From contig NZ_JAYVPL010000147.1 of assembly GCF_043757465.1 (NCBI RefSeq), positions 1-64,000 of the forward strand: a stretch of DNA of 64,000 nt, given 5' to 3'. This DNA comes from Armatimonas sp043757465. Its GTDB lineage: Bacteria; Armatimonadota; Armatimonadia; Armatimonadales; Armatimonadaceae. Each line of letters begins with the position of its first letter. Position 1 is the first letter of the stretch. A program made the translations under genes and the position numbers. Below are positions 36,801-44,715 of this stretch, one piece after another. The notes under the pieces were generated by a model. That model was not told the origin of the DNA. It saw only the letters and a program-made list of their open reading frames with translations, and ran no database searches.

Positions 36801-37401
36801 GCTCTAAAGGTACTAGAAGTTTGCCAAACAGCCCCGGGTGATCTAGGAGATCCAAAAGATTCAGAAAATCTAATGGTGGAGAGGAAAGAGAAGGGAGAGT
36901 GCGTGGAATAGGAAGTGAATCGCTCGTACAAATCTCATTTCCTTTTGTCAGAACAAGCTCACCTTTTCGCAAGACCCAAACACTGTGGTCTCCTGTAATC
37001 TCCACTCTCCGGCCACATCCTGTCGTCACAGTAAACATACAATCAGGCGCAGAATGACGGCTTAGTCCTGTAATTTTCCGCCACTCGGTTACACCTGTTT
37101 CAGGATTCCATGACATTACCTGCCAATTTCCTGTTGGAATGGCTTCGACGGTCTCAGCGAACTGCTCAGTCCCAAGAACCTGATCAATCAGGTCTCCAAT
37201 TGCCCCACGATAGAGGCCATATGGAGTACGTACTGTGACCGGCTCCGACCAGGCAACACTCTTCCCTGTCCCCGTGGCTCCCAGCAGTGTCTGGCGTTTT
37301 TCGCCCCGATTTAGCCCCTCGACAAGCTGTGCAATCGCTTTTGGCTGATCGCCCGCGGGTGTCGGCCCGACAAACTCAAACCGTCCACTTCCCTTTGACA
37401 T
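33850..37401 (-). CDS. uvrB: UvrB excinuclease subunit precursor containing an intein
   Basis: A 1183-residue precursor. UvrB verifies DNA damage with UvrA and recruits UvrC in nucleotide excision repair. Residues 1-47 and 562-1183 form a 669-residue UvrB of normal length: Walker A GATGTGK|T is split by the intein, the beta-hairpin region reads YFVSYFDYYQPEAYIPQTDT, motif II is LDESH, and the UVR domain for UvrC contact is at the end (LDFEHAALLRDEMSRLKK). The intein runs from Ser48 to Asn561. Unspliced protein could not bind ATP. GGAGG lies 4 bases before ATG 37401, and TACAAT at 37434-37439 (minus) gives a leader of about 26 bases. Confidence 0.95.
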   Translation of the reverse strand: MSKGSGRFEFVGPTPAGDQPKAIAQLVEGLNRGEKRQTLLGATGTGKSVAWSEPVTVRTPYGLYRGAIGDLIDQVLGTEQFAETVEAIPTGNWQVMSWNPETGVTEWRKITGLSRHSAPDCMFTVTTGCGRRVEITGDHSVWVLRKGELVLTKGNEICTSDSLPIPRTLPSLSSPPLDFLNLLDLLDHPGLFGKLLVPLERNVLEQYIDHPNAKEKSFRFWKSGEGLALHTIRRLVANHVVGLDKVQIGGKIISLPAQLPITGSLMTLFGQYIAEGNTSGRHTQITVRDVEVHQIVQDALVDCKINYGLTPHGDFLTGARVWFELFHGTCGGHAGEKRLPNFWISLSDDQLGALLRAYFEGDGGVEKGGVLAVSLSPTLMSDIAEALLRFGIWARLRVVKKKKPNSDYGTYTKLTISGAENLKLYATKIGFLSQRKKTALNGLLSGAGNTNVDLVYGIGSLLKVARHSVRYTQSELARKMNCSKGMVRAVESGHRNPSRALFLRFCEHLPVSESVCGLANVFWSPVERVDCHSPTSEFVYDFSVDGFETFLTGSGGLFVHNTITIAKVIEQVQRPTLVMAHNKTLVAQLCTELKECFPNNAVEYFVSYFDYYQPEAYIPQTDTFIEKDSSVNEEINRLRHSATQAILSRRDTIIVASVSCIYGLGSPKEYKNKLVWFEVGQDCDRDEILRRLVSMQFSRNDVALTLGTFRVKGDTLEIQPINEEIIYRIEFDWDTVRRISSLDPVTGETLSERDELSIFPATHWVSDPEKIEGIITKIETEMEAQVKKFETEGKLIEAQRIRQRTNFDMEMVREMGFCSGIENYSRWFDERDAGSAPNTLMEYFPDDFLIVLDESHQTIPQLNAMYAGDKKRKETLIEYGFRLPSAADNRPLRFQEFEKQAAQMIFVSATPSAYERQHSERIAEQIIRPTGLVDPTIIIRPSKGQIDDLIGEIRDRIEKHERIIVTTLTKKMAEDLTEYLVELGIKVQYLHSDVHTLERSEILRDLRLGVYDVVVGINLLREGLDLPEVSLVAILDADKEGFLRSETSLIQTIGRAARNSEGIVLMYADNITGSMQRAIDETDRRRAIQVAHNTKHGITPTTIKKAIQDVLAAKQVAEAKSYYKVAKDAAPETLPLDQLLLALTDMEKEMKQAAKNLDFEHAALLRDEMSRLKKLLPAEMKKK
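35719..37260 (-). mobile_element. Intein with LAGLIDADG endonuclease and HTH in uvrB
   Basis: A 514-residue in-frame intein (precursor residues 48-561). Splicing blocks: N-terminal Ser with SVAWSEPVTVRT, block B TGDH (His139), block F VYDFSVDGFETFLT, C-terminal FVHN with Thr as +1. Endonuclease motifs: LFGQYIAEGN (268-277) and LLRAYFEGDGG (354-364). Residues about 455-510 (YTQSELARKMNCSKGMV) look like a Cro/C1-type helix-turn-helix. The DNA is more AT-rich than its host: 22 of 60 bases are G or C at 36121-36180, versus 31 of 60 at 34021-34080 in the extein. This suggests transfer. Excision leaves an exact GATGTGKT. Confidence 0.93.
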
Positions 37402-37431
37402 GTGCCCTCCGCCCGAACAAACAATGGTTCG

Positions 37432-38532
37432 CTATTGTACCACTCGGGCGGACTTGACGGCATCCACGATCATAAATCTCTCGTTGCTAGTGACAACCTT
37501 ACTGTTGCCAAAGATACGCTTGAGCTTCAGGTGGTAGCCCAGATGCGAGTTCCCAACCACGCGGAGTGTCCCGCCCACTTTCAGCGCCCTCTGCGCGTCC
37601 ACGAACATCTGCCAGGCGATCTGATCACTTATCGTCTTTTCTTGGTGAAACGGTGGGTTGCAGAGGACGAGGTCCACTGACTCGCGCTCCTGGTCTTCAT
37701 AGCCGTTGGTCCAAACAAACCCCGCCGAAGTATCGTCGGGGAAGAACTTACCGTAGTTTATCTGAGCGCTCTGCAAGGCCATCCGCGACTCATCGCTGAA
37801 GATAATCTGTGCAGCCGGATTGCGCTGCTTGGCCGCAATTCCAATAATGCCGTTTCCACAGCCAAGATCTAAAATTTTCGCGTACTCACCTTGAGGAATC
37901 TGTCCGAGAAAGAACTTTGTCCCGAAGTCAAGCTTCTCACGACTGAAAAGATTCGAGTGGTTTGTGAACGAGTGTGCAAAGCCCTCAATTGCCACTTCCA
38001 GAGGGTAGGGCGACGTCACCCGCTCTTTCTCAAAGCTGGCAAAAACTAAGCGCGCCTTCTTTTCCGCCAGGCTTGTCGTGGTCTCGCCGATGTACTTCTG
38101 AAGCAGCGGAAAGCTTGCCGGAGCTAAGTGCTTTACCATGGCGGCGCAGATTATTCGGGAGTCGGGGCGCAAGCGGGCAGTGATGCGGCAAAGAATATCT
38201 TCCAGGAACGAGAGGTTTTTCGGGAGCTTGATCAGCACAAAATCATAGACACCCGAGAGCGCATCCAGGTCAGAGAGAGTCTGGCGCGTGCCACTGCTAT
38301 TGCGCAAAATTGCCTTCTGGCTCACAAATGAGTCCGTGTAGCTCGTCAGCTCCCCTCCCGGGATCGAGATCGAGCAGGCCAGCGCCCCGAAGGCATCGTT
38401 GATAATTAGGACGCGTTTATCAGCTAGCTCACACGATTCCAGGTACTTGAGGAGCAGTTCGTCGGCACTATCCCATGCCTGAAGGTTGTCTTTTTTATGG
38501 TCGGGATAGCGTTTAAGGGTAGTGAGAAGCAT
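37432..38532 (-). CDS. rlmG: 23S rRNA m2G methyltransferase RlmG-like
   Basis: A 366-residue two-domain methyltransferase; RlmG methylates G1835 of 23S rRNA. The N-terminal domain is a degenerate copy; the C-terminal one has LDLGCGNGIIGI (SAM-binding, about residue 215) and NPPFHQ (catalytic NPPF, about 285). The ATG at 38532 is chosen over 38574 because it aligns with the family start (LLTTLKRYP) and TACACT lies 7 bases before it. Ends 31 bases before the uvrB start. Confidence 0.88.
   Translation of the reverse strand: MLLTTLKRYPDHKKDNLQAWDSADELLLKYLESCELADKRVLIINDAFGALACSISIPGGELTSYTDSFVSQKAILRNSSGTRQTLSDLDALSGVYDFVLIKLPKNLSFLEDILCRITARLRPDSRIICAAMVKHLAPASFPLLQKYIGETTTSLAEKKARLVFASFEKERVTSPYPLEVAIEGFAHSFTNHSNLFSREKLDFGTKFFLGQIPQGEYAKILDLGCGNGIIGIAAKQRNPAAQIIFSDESRMALQSAQINYGKFFPDDTSAGFVWTNGYEDQERESVDLVLCNPPFHQEKTISDQIAWQMFVDAQRALKVGGTLRVVGNSHLGYHLKLKRIFGNSKVVTSNERFMIVDAVKSARVVQ
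37434..37439 (-). promoter_or_regulatory. -10 element of uvrB
   Basis: TACAAT on the minus strand, 32 bases before ATG 37401; the resulting short leader carries GGAGG. The hexamer overlaps the end of rlmG. No LexA-type box is obvious. Confidence 0.55.
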
Positions 38533-38539
38533 GATCCCG

Positions 38540-38545
38540 AGTGTA
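38540..38545 (-). promoter_or_regulatory. -10 element of rlmG, leaderless type
   Basis: TACACT, 7 bases before ATG 38532. A GGAGG lies further upstream, too distant to be the ribosome site. Confidence 0.5.
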
Positions 38546-38664
38546 TCACCTCCTCTTGTTTCGCTGAAAAACAAATTTCATTTTTGCTATAACGAGAGTG
38601 CCTAGAAACGACGATAATGGACTCAAGGGCGAGCCGTCAACCTCACAGTCGTACAACTATATAG

Positions 38665-40470
38665 ATGAACCGTCGAACTTACAACAGTACCCCCATAGAG
38701 GACGCCGCTTTTTTACAGCGTGCCGTTTCCCAGGCGAGGTGCCTGCTCTGGCAGGCAACCGTCTTGGAGCTGCCCTGCGACAGAAATCACAACCCTTTAC
38801 AACCCAACTTCAATGAGGAACGCGATACCTATCTCCACTGGAACTTGCGCCTGATTGCCCCGCATGCGGTTTTGGAATGGCTCCCGTTTCCCTTTGTGGA
38901 AGAGCAACCTCTCCAAGAGGCTTTCCTTGAGGCCCGCTGCCCGGAAGAGCAGTACCAGTGTGAGCTCAAAGCGATCCAGGCGCTACGCGATGAGGTGCCA
39001 CGCTACCACCAGGAATACACGATCCAGCTTGAGGATGGCAGCGTGCGCTGGCTCAACGAGGATGTCACCGTGCAGTGCCTGGTACCGGGCTGCTGGAACC
39101 TGGTAGGAGTCTGCACCGACATTACGGACCGCAAAGAGATCGAAGCGCGGCTTGCCTACCAGACCCAACACGATCCGCTCACCGGTCTGGCAAACCGTCG
39201 CCAGCTCATGGAGACGATAGAAAAGCTCCTGGCAAATCCGGACGGACACACCTGCCTCTTCTTTGTAGATCTGGATAACTTCAAACTCATCAACGACAAC
39301 TTTGGGCACCACTCGGGCGACCAAGTGCTGATTGCGACGGCGGAGCGGCTCCGTCGTGAGGTTGGTCAACAAGGTGTTATCGCCCGGCTTGGCGGCGATG
39401 AGTTTACGGTTCTTCTCCCAAATGTCCCCTCATCTTCGCAGGTGAACAACCTGGCAGAGCGGCTGACCCGGGCGCTAAATGCCCCACTTGTCATCCAGGA
39501 TCGCCCTCTCCTCCTCTCCGCCAGTATCGGAGTTGCCCTTGGGGAGCCCGGCAGCACGAGCGATCTTCTGCGTAACGCCAACACGGCGATGCATCATGCA
39601 AAAGGGCTGGGAAAGGCGGGCTACCTGTTCTTTGATCCCATCATGGATCAGGACTCACGCGAGCGCTTTGAGCTTGAGGCAGCGCTCAGGCGTGCACTCC
39701 GCGACGGGGAGATTAAGCCCTACTACCAGCCGATTCTCTCGCTAAAGACAGGCGCGGTCGTTGCCGTAGAGGCGCTCGCGCGCTGGCAGACAAGTGAGGG
39801 CACTTACCTACCACCGGGCCGCTTTATCCCCATCGCCGAGGAGACGGGTCTTATCATCCCACTAGGTGTCGCACTGCTACGGGCAGCTTGTTATGATGCC
39901 GTTCAGTGGCGCGGCGTGCTCGGTAATCGCAGTCTCCAGGTCAATGTCAATGTCTCCGAGCGTCAGTTCCGCGAGTCGGACTTTGTCCCCATGGTACGAC
40001 AGATCCTACGTGAGACGGGTCTGCCACCCGCGGCTCTCACCTTGGAGCTCACGGAGAGCATTCTGCTCAGCGATATCGAGAGTGGAATCGCCCGCCTGCA
40101 TGCACTGGAGGAGCTGGGGGTTCGATTAAGCCTGGATGACTTCGGGACAGGCTACTGCTCCCTGTCTTACCTAAGCCGCTTGCCCGTAAAGGCACTCAAG
40201 GTGGACCGGAGCTTTGTTAGTGCCCTGAGTCATGCGGATCCCAAGTTCGTCACTCAAAATGAGGCGATCATCCGCACCATTCTCGCACTGGCCCAAACCC
40301 TGGAGCTATCGGTCACAGCGGAGGGCATTGAGGAAGTGAGCCAGCAGGAGCGCTTAACCGCTCTGGGGGCGAGCTTTGGTCAGGGCTATCTCTTTGCCCG
40401 CCCCATGCCCGCCCACGAGCTAAGCCGTTATCTGGCGGCTGAGGCGACTCCTCAACAAAAAGCCGCCTGA
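38665..40470 (+). CDS. PAS-GGDEF-EAL cyclic-di-GMP signalling protein
   Basis: A 601-residue cytoplasmic protein. Residues about 30-160 are a PAS-like sensor ending in GVCTDITDRKEIEARL; 170-330 the diguanylate cyclase domain with intact GGDEF and HDPLTGLANRR; 345-590 the EAL phosphodiesterase domain with VEALARW, and DDFGTGYCSLSYL. Both active sites look complete, so it may make or break c-di-GMP. No signal peptide or membrane helix. TACAAC lies 7 bases before the ATG. Confidence 0.93.
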   Translation: MNRRTYNSTPIEDAAFLQRAVSQARCLLWQATVLELPCDRNHNPLQPNFNEERDTYLHWNLRLIAPHAVLEWLPFPFVEEQPLQEAFLEARCPEEQYQCELKAIQALRDEVPRYHQEYTIQLEDGSVRWLNEDVTVQCLVPGCWNLVGVCTDITDRKEIEARLAYQTQHDPLTGLANRRQLMETIEKLLANPDGHTCLFFVDLDNFKLINDNFGHHSGDQVLIATAERLRREVGQQGVIARLGGDEFTVLLPNVPSSSQVNNLAERLTRALNAPLVIQDRPLLLSASIGVALGEPGSTSDLLRNANTAMHHAKGLGKAGYLFFDPIMDQDSRERFELEAALRRALRDGEIKPYYQPILSLKTGAVVAVEALARWQTSEGTYLPPGRFIPIAEETGLIIPLGVALLRAACYDAVQWRGVLGNRSLQVNVNVSERQFRESDFVPMVRQILRETGLPPAALTLELTESILLSDIESGIARLHALEELGVRLSLDDFGTGYCSLSYLSRLPVKALKVDRSFVSALSHADPKFVTQNEAIIRTILALAQTLELSVTAEGIEEVSQQERLTALGASFGQGYLFARPMPAHELSRYLAAEATPQQKAA

Positions 40471-40723
40471 GTCCTGACCTGGGTTCTGGCCTCCAAAAGC
40501 GCCAGAGTATCGGGGAGCAAGGGGGGCAGGTTGGACGCGGTGCGGCTTCCCAGTGCGAGAGAAAACGCATCGCTGGCCTCGGTCAGGAACTGAAGATCGT
40601 CGAGCACCAGCGCGCGCCTGGTGGGTCGTGAAAGCAGCATCTCCAGTGGCAGAGTATCGTCCCCAAGCACACGCCCGAGTGCCGGGATAATACGTTGGGT
40701 GAAGTTTGTTGTACAATCAGGCA
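40471..40723. other. 253-base intergenic region, possible minus-strand gene
   Basis: Between the signalling gene and a small membrane protein. On the minus strand an open frame runs from 40724 to 40452 (LLSRPTRRALVLDDLQFLTEASDAF), with no family match and only TTG or internal ATG starts. It overlaps the + strand promoter at 40712. It could encode a short protein, but I cannot support it well. Confidence 0.3.
40712..40717 (+). promoter_or_regulatory. -10 element, leaderless type
   Basis: TACAAT, 6 bases before ATG 40724. Confidence 0.55.
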
Positions 40724-40975
40724 ATGTCTCTCACAGTGCGCCTGATTCTCATCTTTCTGGCTCTCTTTGCCGCATTCTGGCTCCTGGCTCTGGTGGTGGG
40801 CTGGCTCTCGTATCTATTCATCGCCGTCGGGGTGATTGGGGTGATCGCATTGCTTGTCTGGTGTTTTCGGCAGAAAAGCGCCTCGGAGCTGCAGCCCCTG
40901 ACGAAGAAACACGAGCAACAGGCCCAAAAAGAGCTTCAAAAGCTGGAGAAGCGCCAGAAAAATGGTCCTCGGTAG
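40724..40975 (+). CDS. Small two-helix membrane protein
   Basis: An 83-residue protein with two adjoining hydrophobic helices (about residues 5-27 and 29-47) and a charged helical tail (EKRQKNGPR end), a topology common in small stress-linked membrane proteins. No family recognised. The start is supported by the -10 hexamer. The tRNA-Arg promoter begins 4 bases after its stop. Confidence 0.72.
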   Translation: MSLTVRLILIFLALFAAFWLLALVVGWLSYLFIAVGVIGVIALLVWCFRQKSASELQPLTKKHEQQAQKELQKLEKRQKNGPR

Positions 40976-40979
40976 GCGT

Positions 40980-41008
40980 TTGCGGAGCCGACTAACCGGC
41001 GGTATACT
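40980..41008 (+). promoter_or_regulatory. Promoter of tRNA-Arg
   Basis: TTGCGG (40980-40985), a 17-base spacer, and TATACT (41003-41008), 12 bases before the tRNA start. Confidence 0.75.
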
Positions 41009-41020
41009 GTCAATCCATGC

Positions 41021-41094
41021 CCGCCTGTAGCTCAGCGGATTAGAGTGTTGGCCTCCGAAGCCAAAGGTCGCAGGTTCGAATCTTGCCAGGCGGA
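41021..41094 (+). tRNA. tRNA-Arg (anticodon CCG)
   Basis: The cloverleaf folds fully: acceptor CCGCCTG/CAGGCGG, D stem GCTC/GAGT, anticodon stem TTGGC/GCCAA with loop CTCCGAA (anticodon CCG), T arm GCAGG-TTCGAAT-CTTGC, discriminator A. CCA is not encoded. Reads CGG arginine codons. Confidence 0.95.
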
Positions 41095-41127
41095 TTGTTT
41101 CGTTCCTCTCGTATTGGAGGGTTTCTC

Positions 41128-42237
41128 ATGACGCGTCGTCGCTTCGCTGTAGCCCTTTTCGGGCTTTCTCTCAGTGTCCGTGCCACCGCGCAACAAGATC
41201 CTTCCGTTGTCATTGTGCCTGTCAATCCTCTGGAAAATCCCGGCGGCGAGGTATGGCTGGAGAGCCTGTTTAAAGCGCCGGGTGTGCGCTACGATGGCAA
41301 CCTGGTTTTCTCCCCACGCAAGGTGCTGGTCAATGGCAAGCGCTTCGAGCACGGGATGTCAGCGGATGTCAAAGACGATCCCATGGGGCCGGGCGAGATT
41401 TGCGGGATGACAATCCCCGTTCAGGGCAAGTTCCTACGCTTTCAGGCGATGGTGGGTCGCGATGATGATGAGGCAAAACTGGGGACCGGTTACTGCTACT
41501 TCGAGGTCTACGGCGACAACAAGCTGCTCTTCCGCTCGGATGCGATTCGCTCCACACTCTACCCGGTGCTCACCGATGAGGGGGGGGCAAAACGAACCCG
41601 CCCACAACCCGTAGATCTAGAAATCAAGGGGGTGCGCCTCCTGCGTCTTATTGTGCGTTATGCCAATGACTTCAAGCAAACCGGGACGTTCGCGGCCGGT
41701 CCGACAGGCGATCATGTGAAGCGTGCCGCAGGCTGCATTTGGTACGATTCGAAGCTAATCTCAGGCGCAGGAGCCACGCTGGATACCGCCCGGCTCAAGG
41801 AGCGTGATGAGCGTATCCGGACGGCGGCCCAGCTAGCGGCGCGCTCTCTCAAACGGCAGCTCCAGGTATTGGAGAAACCCGGTACCAAGTTCCCGCTTAT
41901 CATCCTCCCCATACGTGATGAGTCCCGCGTCTCTCCCGATGACTTACTGATCCGCCCCCAGATTGCGAAAGTCTTCTTTGGCAGCGACGACGGCAGGCCT
42001 CTGGGTGTCCCGCTGGAGCCGGAAAAAACGGTGGAGCTACGCGAGATCTTACGCAACTTCTCCCCTAAGTCTCTGCGTGAGCTTGCCCGTGCCGCCGAAC
42101 AAGGACGCTACGCCAATGCCCCCTACTTGATTGGTGGCTACATCGAAAACGAGAGGCTCTATCTGATTCTTCTGGATACCCGGCCCGACGACGGCCAGAT
42201 TGTCGGCAACGCCACCGGCTGGCTTAGCCCTCCTTAA
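41128..42237 (+). CDS. Secreted protein with NPCBM-like domain
   Basis: A 369-residue protein with a signal peptide (about 20 residues, ends ATAQ). Residues about 25-210 look like an NPCBM domain (WLESLFKAPGVRYD, VLVNGKRFEHGMSADVK, YCYFEVYGDNKLLFRS), a putative carbohydrate-binding module. The C-terminal 150 residues are unassigned. GGAGG 7 bases before ATG 41128 sets the start; this gene has a leader containing or following the tRNA. The function is likely glycan binding at the surface or periplasm, not proven. Confidence 0.78.
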   Translation: MTRRRFAVALFGLSLSVRATAQQDPSVVIVPVNPLENPGGEVWLESLFKAPGVRYDGNLVFSPRKVLVNGKRFEHGMSADVKDDPMGPGEICGMTIPVQGKFLRFQAMVGRDDDEAKLGTGYCYFEVYGDNKLLFRSDAIRSTLYPVLTDEGGAKRTRPQPVDLEIKGVRLLRLIVRYANDFKQTGTFAAGPTGDHVKRAAGCIWYDSKLISGAGATLDTARLKERDERIRTAAQLAARSLKRQLQVLEKPGTKFPLIILPIRDESRVSPDDLLIRPQIAKVFFGSDDGRPLGVPLEPEKTVELREILRNFSPKSLRELARAAEQGRYANAPYLIGGYIENERLYLILLDTRPDDGQIVGNATGWLSPP

Positions 42238-42256
42238 ATCGCCGAGGGAGAAGTGG

Positions 42257-42262
42257 TATACT
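42257..42262 (+). promoter_or_regulatory. -10 element of the FkbM gene
   Basis: TATACT, 13 bases before ATG 42276, giving a leader of only about 6 bases. Confidence 0.45.
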
Positions 42263-42275
42263 GCAAGCTCACATC

Positions 42276-43187
42276 ATGCCTCTAGCCTCGCTCTCGACAG
42301 ACTCGAACCCTCTTCGTAATGGCCTTCGTTCTCTGTTGACGCACCTCCCCTCCCGCCTCGCGGAGCAGCTCTATGGGGCAATCGGTGGCACGGGCAAGCG
42401 CTTGAAAGCCCCGGCCAGCGCCCTCACTGTGACCCTCCGAAACGGGACACGGATGTCTCTGAACCTACACGATGGGATGCAAAGGAACCTCTACTACACA
42501 GGTGTTTGGGAGACGGCCTGTGTGAAGTGCCTGGAGCCCTATGTTACCGAAGGCGCGGTGTTTATTGATATTGGAGCCAATATCGGATTCTACTCCCTCT
42601 GGGCGGCGGCACGCAGTGGGAGGAGTGGGCAAGTATTTTCCATCGAACCCAATCCCAACACCCTTGCCTTCCTAAAAGCCAATGTCGGACTGAACCCGGA
42701 AATTGCGCCCATCCAGGTTATCGAAGCGGCCCTGAGCGACACCGATAGCATGCTCACTTTTGAGTTCAATATCGGCTCACTCGGGATGGGGCACATTCAG
42801 CGCGAGAACGAAAAAAGCGCCTTAACAAAACAGAAGAGCGCCTTAACAAAACAGAAGAAGGTGGAAGTGCAGTCCCGTAGCTTGGCAAGTCTGCTGACGG
42901 AGTTCTCCCGAATGCGCGAGGCAGGGGTAATGAAAATGGATGCGGAAGGCGCAGAGGGGCTGATTCTCAACGCCGTGAAAGACTACCTGCTTCCTCCCAT
43001 TGTGCTGATCGAAGTGGAAGACAGGCATCTGGAACACTACGGCACCACAGGCAAAGCCGTTATCGAGCTGATGGTTGCTCGTGGCTACCAGGTTCGGGAA
43101 GTTCTCAGTAACGGCTGCACTCGCAACCTCTCAGCCCCTTACCCCACGGAATACCGTGGCAACTTTCTTTTCCAGCGCAAGCCCTAA
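42276..43187 (+). CDS. FkbM-family methyltransferase
   Basis: A 303-residue SAM-dependent methyltransferase. VFIDIGANIGFYSLWAA (SAM site, about residue 90), VFSIEPNPNTLAFLKAN and MKMDAEGAEGLIL (about 220) are the FkbM signature. Such enzymes methylate hydroxyls on sugars or polyketides, often with glycan biosynthesis genes. A 21-base exact tandem duplication gives KSALTKQ twice near residues 180-194. Its stop is 8 bases from the convergent kinase stop. Confidence 0.9.
   Translation: MPLASLSTDSNPLRNGLRSLLTHLPSRLAEQLYGAIGGTGKRLKAPASALTVTLRNGTRMSLNLHDGMQRNLYYTGVWETACVKCLEPYVTEGAVFIDIGANIGFYSLWAAARSGRSGQVFSIEPNPNTLAFLKANVGLNPEIAPIQVIEAALSDTDSMLTFEFNIGSLGMGHIQRENEKSALTKQKSALTKQKKVEVQSRSLASLLTEFSRMREAGVMKMDAEGAEGLILNAVKDYLLPPIVLIEVEDRHLEHYGTTGKAVIELMVARGYQVREVLSNGCTRNLSAPYPTEYRGNFLFQRKP
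42816..42857 (+). repeat. 21-base tandem duplication in the FkbM gene
   Basis: Two identical head-to-tail 21-base copies (42816-42836, 42837-42857), in frame, in a loop between the methyltransferase core strands. Confidence 0.85.
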
Positions 43188-43195
43188 CCAAGAGA

Positions 43196-44185
43196 CTACA
43201 GTAGCGCGGCGACTTCTTCACGACGTGCGGTGACCACGCCGACATGCCGAACGACGGCCCCGCCCGCTGCATTTCCCAGGCGCACGGCCTGCTCAATGGT
43301 TCCCCCCGCCGCAAGCCCCATCGTGATCCCCGCAATCGTGGAGTCGCCCGCGCCCGTGCCATCGAAAACTTCGACCGGAACAGCGGCGACATCCACAAAG
43401 CGCGTGGGCTCAAAGATCGTCAGGCCACGTGCGCCGCGCGTGACAAGAAGATTGCGCACATCGAGCGCCTCACGCAGCCGCGCTCCCGCGTCGTGAAAGA
43501 GCGTATCGTCCAGTGACTCAAACAGCGTCGTGCGGCTAGCTTCATCTGCTTCCTTTCGGTTGAGCTGGATCAGATCCGCATCCTTATAGAACGCGACACT
43601 TGCGGGCTTCGGGTTGGCCGTCACCACAGCTCCCCGTGTACGCGCCGCCGCACTGAGGCGCGCCACGAGTGTCTCGGTCAGGACGCCCTTGAGATAGTCT
43701 GAAAAGAGCAGTGCATCACAGCCCGCCTCTAGAACTTCCTCGCAGGCACGCACCAGCGCGGTCTCCGTCTCGGCGGTGAGCGGGGCACGCAGCTCGCGAT
43801 CCACACGCACGATCTGTTGCGCCCCCTGGTACGAACCCGCCGTCACCCGCGTCTTGCGCGTCGTCGGGCGGTCGGGGGCCGTCACCACGGCGGAGATATC
43901 CGCCCCAAGTGCCCGCAACGCCTCTCGTAGCTTCCCCCCTGCCACATCATCGCCGACCACGCCCGCCACAAAGACCTCCGCCTCAAACGCCACAAGCTGC
44001 GCCGCCGTGTTGGCCGCCCCGCCCGGCACAAAGGTCTCCCGCTCAACTTCGACAATCGGCACAGGCGCCTCGGGCGAGATGCGGTTCACATGGCCCCAGA
44101 TATGCTCATCGGCCATCAGATCGCCAACCACAAGCACGCGCCTACCCGGGAAACTCTCTAAAATTCCGAGCAGTTCGTCACGCAT
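43196..44185 (-). CDS. rfaE1: D-glycero-beta-D-manno-heptose-7-phosphate kinase
   Basis: A 329-residue ribokinase-fold enzyme that phosphorylates heptose-7-phosphate in ADP-heptose synthesis. VPGGAANTAAQL and DGTGAGDSTIAG (catalytic Asp) are the family motifs; RISPEAPVPIVEV is specific to the HldE kinase. In E. coli it is fused to the adenylyltransferase; here they are about 40 kb apart. ATG 44185 is preferred over 44254 because it begins 2 bases after the ppa stop and matches the family start. Last gene of pyrK-pyrD-ppa-rfaE1. Confidence 0.9.
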   Translation of the reverse strand: MRDELLGILESFPGRRVLVVGDLMADEHIWGHVNRISPEAPVPIVEVERETFVPGGAANTAAQLVAFEAEVFVAGVVGDDVAGGKLREALRALGADISAVVTAPDRPTTRKTRVTAGSYQGAQQIVRVDRELRAPLTAETETALVRACEEVLEAGCDALLFSDYLKGVLTETLVARLSAAARTRGAVVTANPKPASVAFYKDADLIQLNRKEADEASRTTLFESLDDTLFHDAGARLREALDVRNLLVTRGARGLTIFEPTRFVDVAAVPVEVFDGTGAGDSTIAGITMGLAAGGTIEQAVRLGNAAGGAVVRHVGVVTARREEVAALL

Positions 44186-44187
44186 GG

Positions 44188-44706
44188 CTACACCGCGCTG
44201 TGGATCAGGCGGCAGGTGTTGATCATCTCTTTGGCACGCTCGACATCCATCCACTCGCCGATCTGAACCGATTTCTTCTCCAGGGTTTTATACACATCAA
44301 AGAAGTGCTCGATCTCGCGCAAGTAGTGCTCCGGGACATCTTCGAGCTTGCTGACGCCATGAAAGCGCGGGTCGTGGGCGACGCGGGCGAGTATTTTCTC
44401 ATCAGCACCTTTTTCATCGCGCATCATCAAGACTCCGAGCGGGCGGCAGCTCACGACGCAGCCACAAAAAGTGGGGTGCGAGCCGATCACAAGAACATCG
44501 AGCGCATCGCCATCGGCACTCATGGTTCCAGCGATCCAGCCGTAGTCAAACGGATAGAACAGCGGCGAGTAGAGCGGACGGTCGAGCTTGAAGACCCCCA
44601 GATCTTTGTCGTACTCGTATTTATTGGAGGAGCCACGCGGAATCTCGATGACGGCGTGCACTTCGTCGGGCGCATTGTCCCCAATGGGTAAAGTTCGGTA
44701 AGGCAT
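44188..44706 (-). CDS. ppa: Inorganic pyrophosphatase
   Basis: A 172-residue family I cytoplasmic pyrophosphatase. IEIPRGSSNKYEYDK, YPFDYGWIAGT and DGDALDVLVI carry the metal- and phosphate-binding residues. It drives biosynthetic reactions by removing pyrophosphate. TACAAT (minus, 44718-44723) overlaps the pyrD stop and sits 11 bases before the ATG, so it may also be read from its own promoter. Confidence 0.96.
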   Translation of the reverse strand: MPYRTLPIGDNAPDEVHAVIEIPRGSSNKYEYDKDLGVFKLDRPLYSPLFYPFDYGWIAGTMSADGDALDVLVIGSHPTFCGCVVSCRPLGVLMMRDEKGADEKILARVAHDPRFHGVSKLEDVPEHYLREIEHFFDVYKTLEKKSVQIGEWMDVERAKEMINTCRLIHSAV

Positions 44707-44715
44707 AGATTTAGC

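Noticed and set aside
33844..37401. uvrB as a fusion of two genes or a frameshifted gene
   Set aside because: The frame is open throughout, both splice junctions and endonuclease motifs are present, and the flanks rejoin to a normal UvrB.
42816..42857. Tandem repeat as a CRISPR array
   Set aside because: Only two copies, no spacers, and it is in frame within a methyltransferase.
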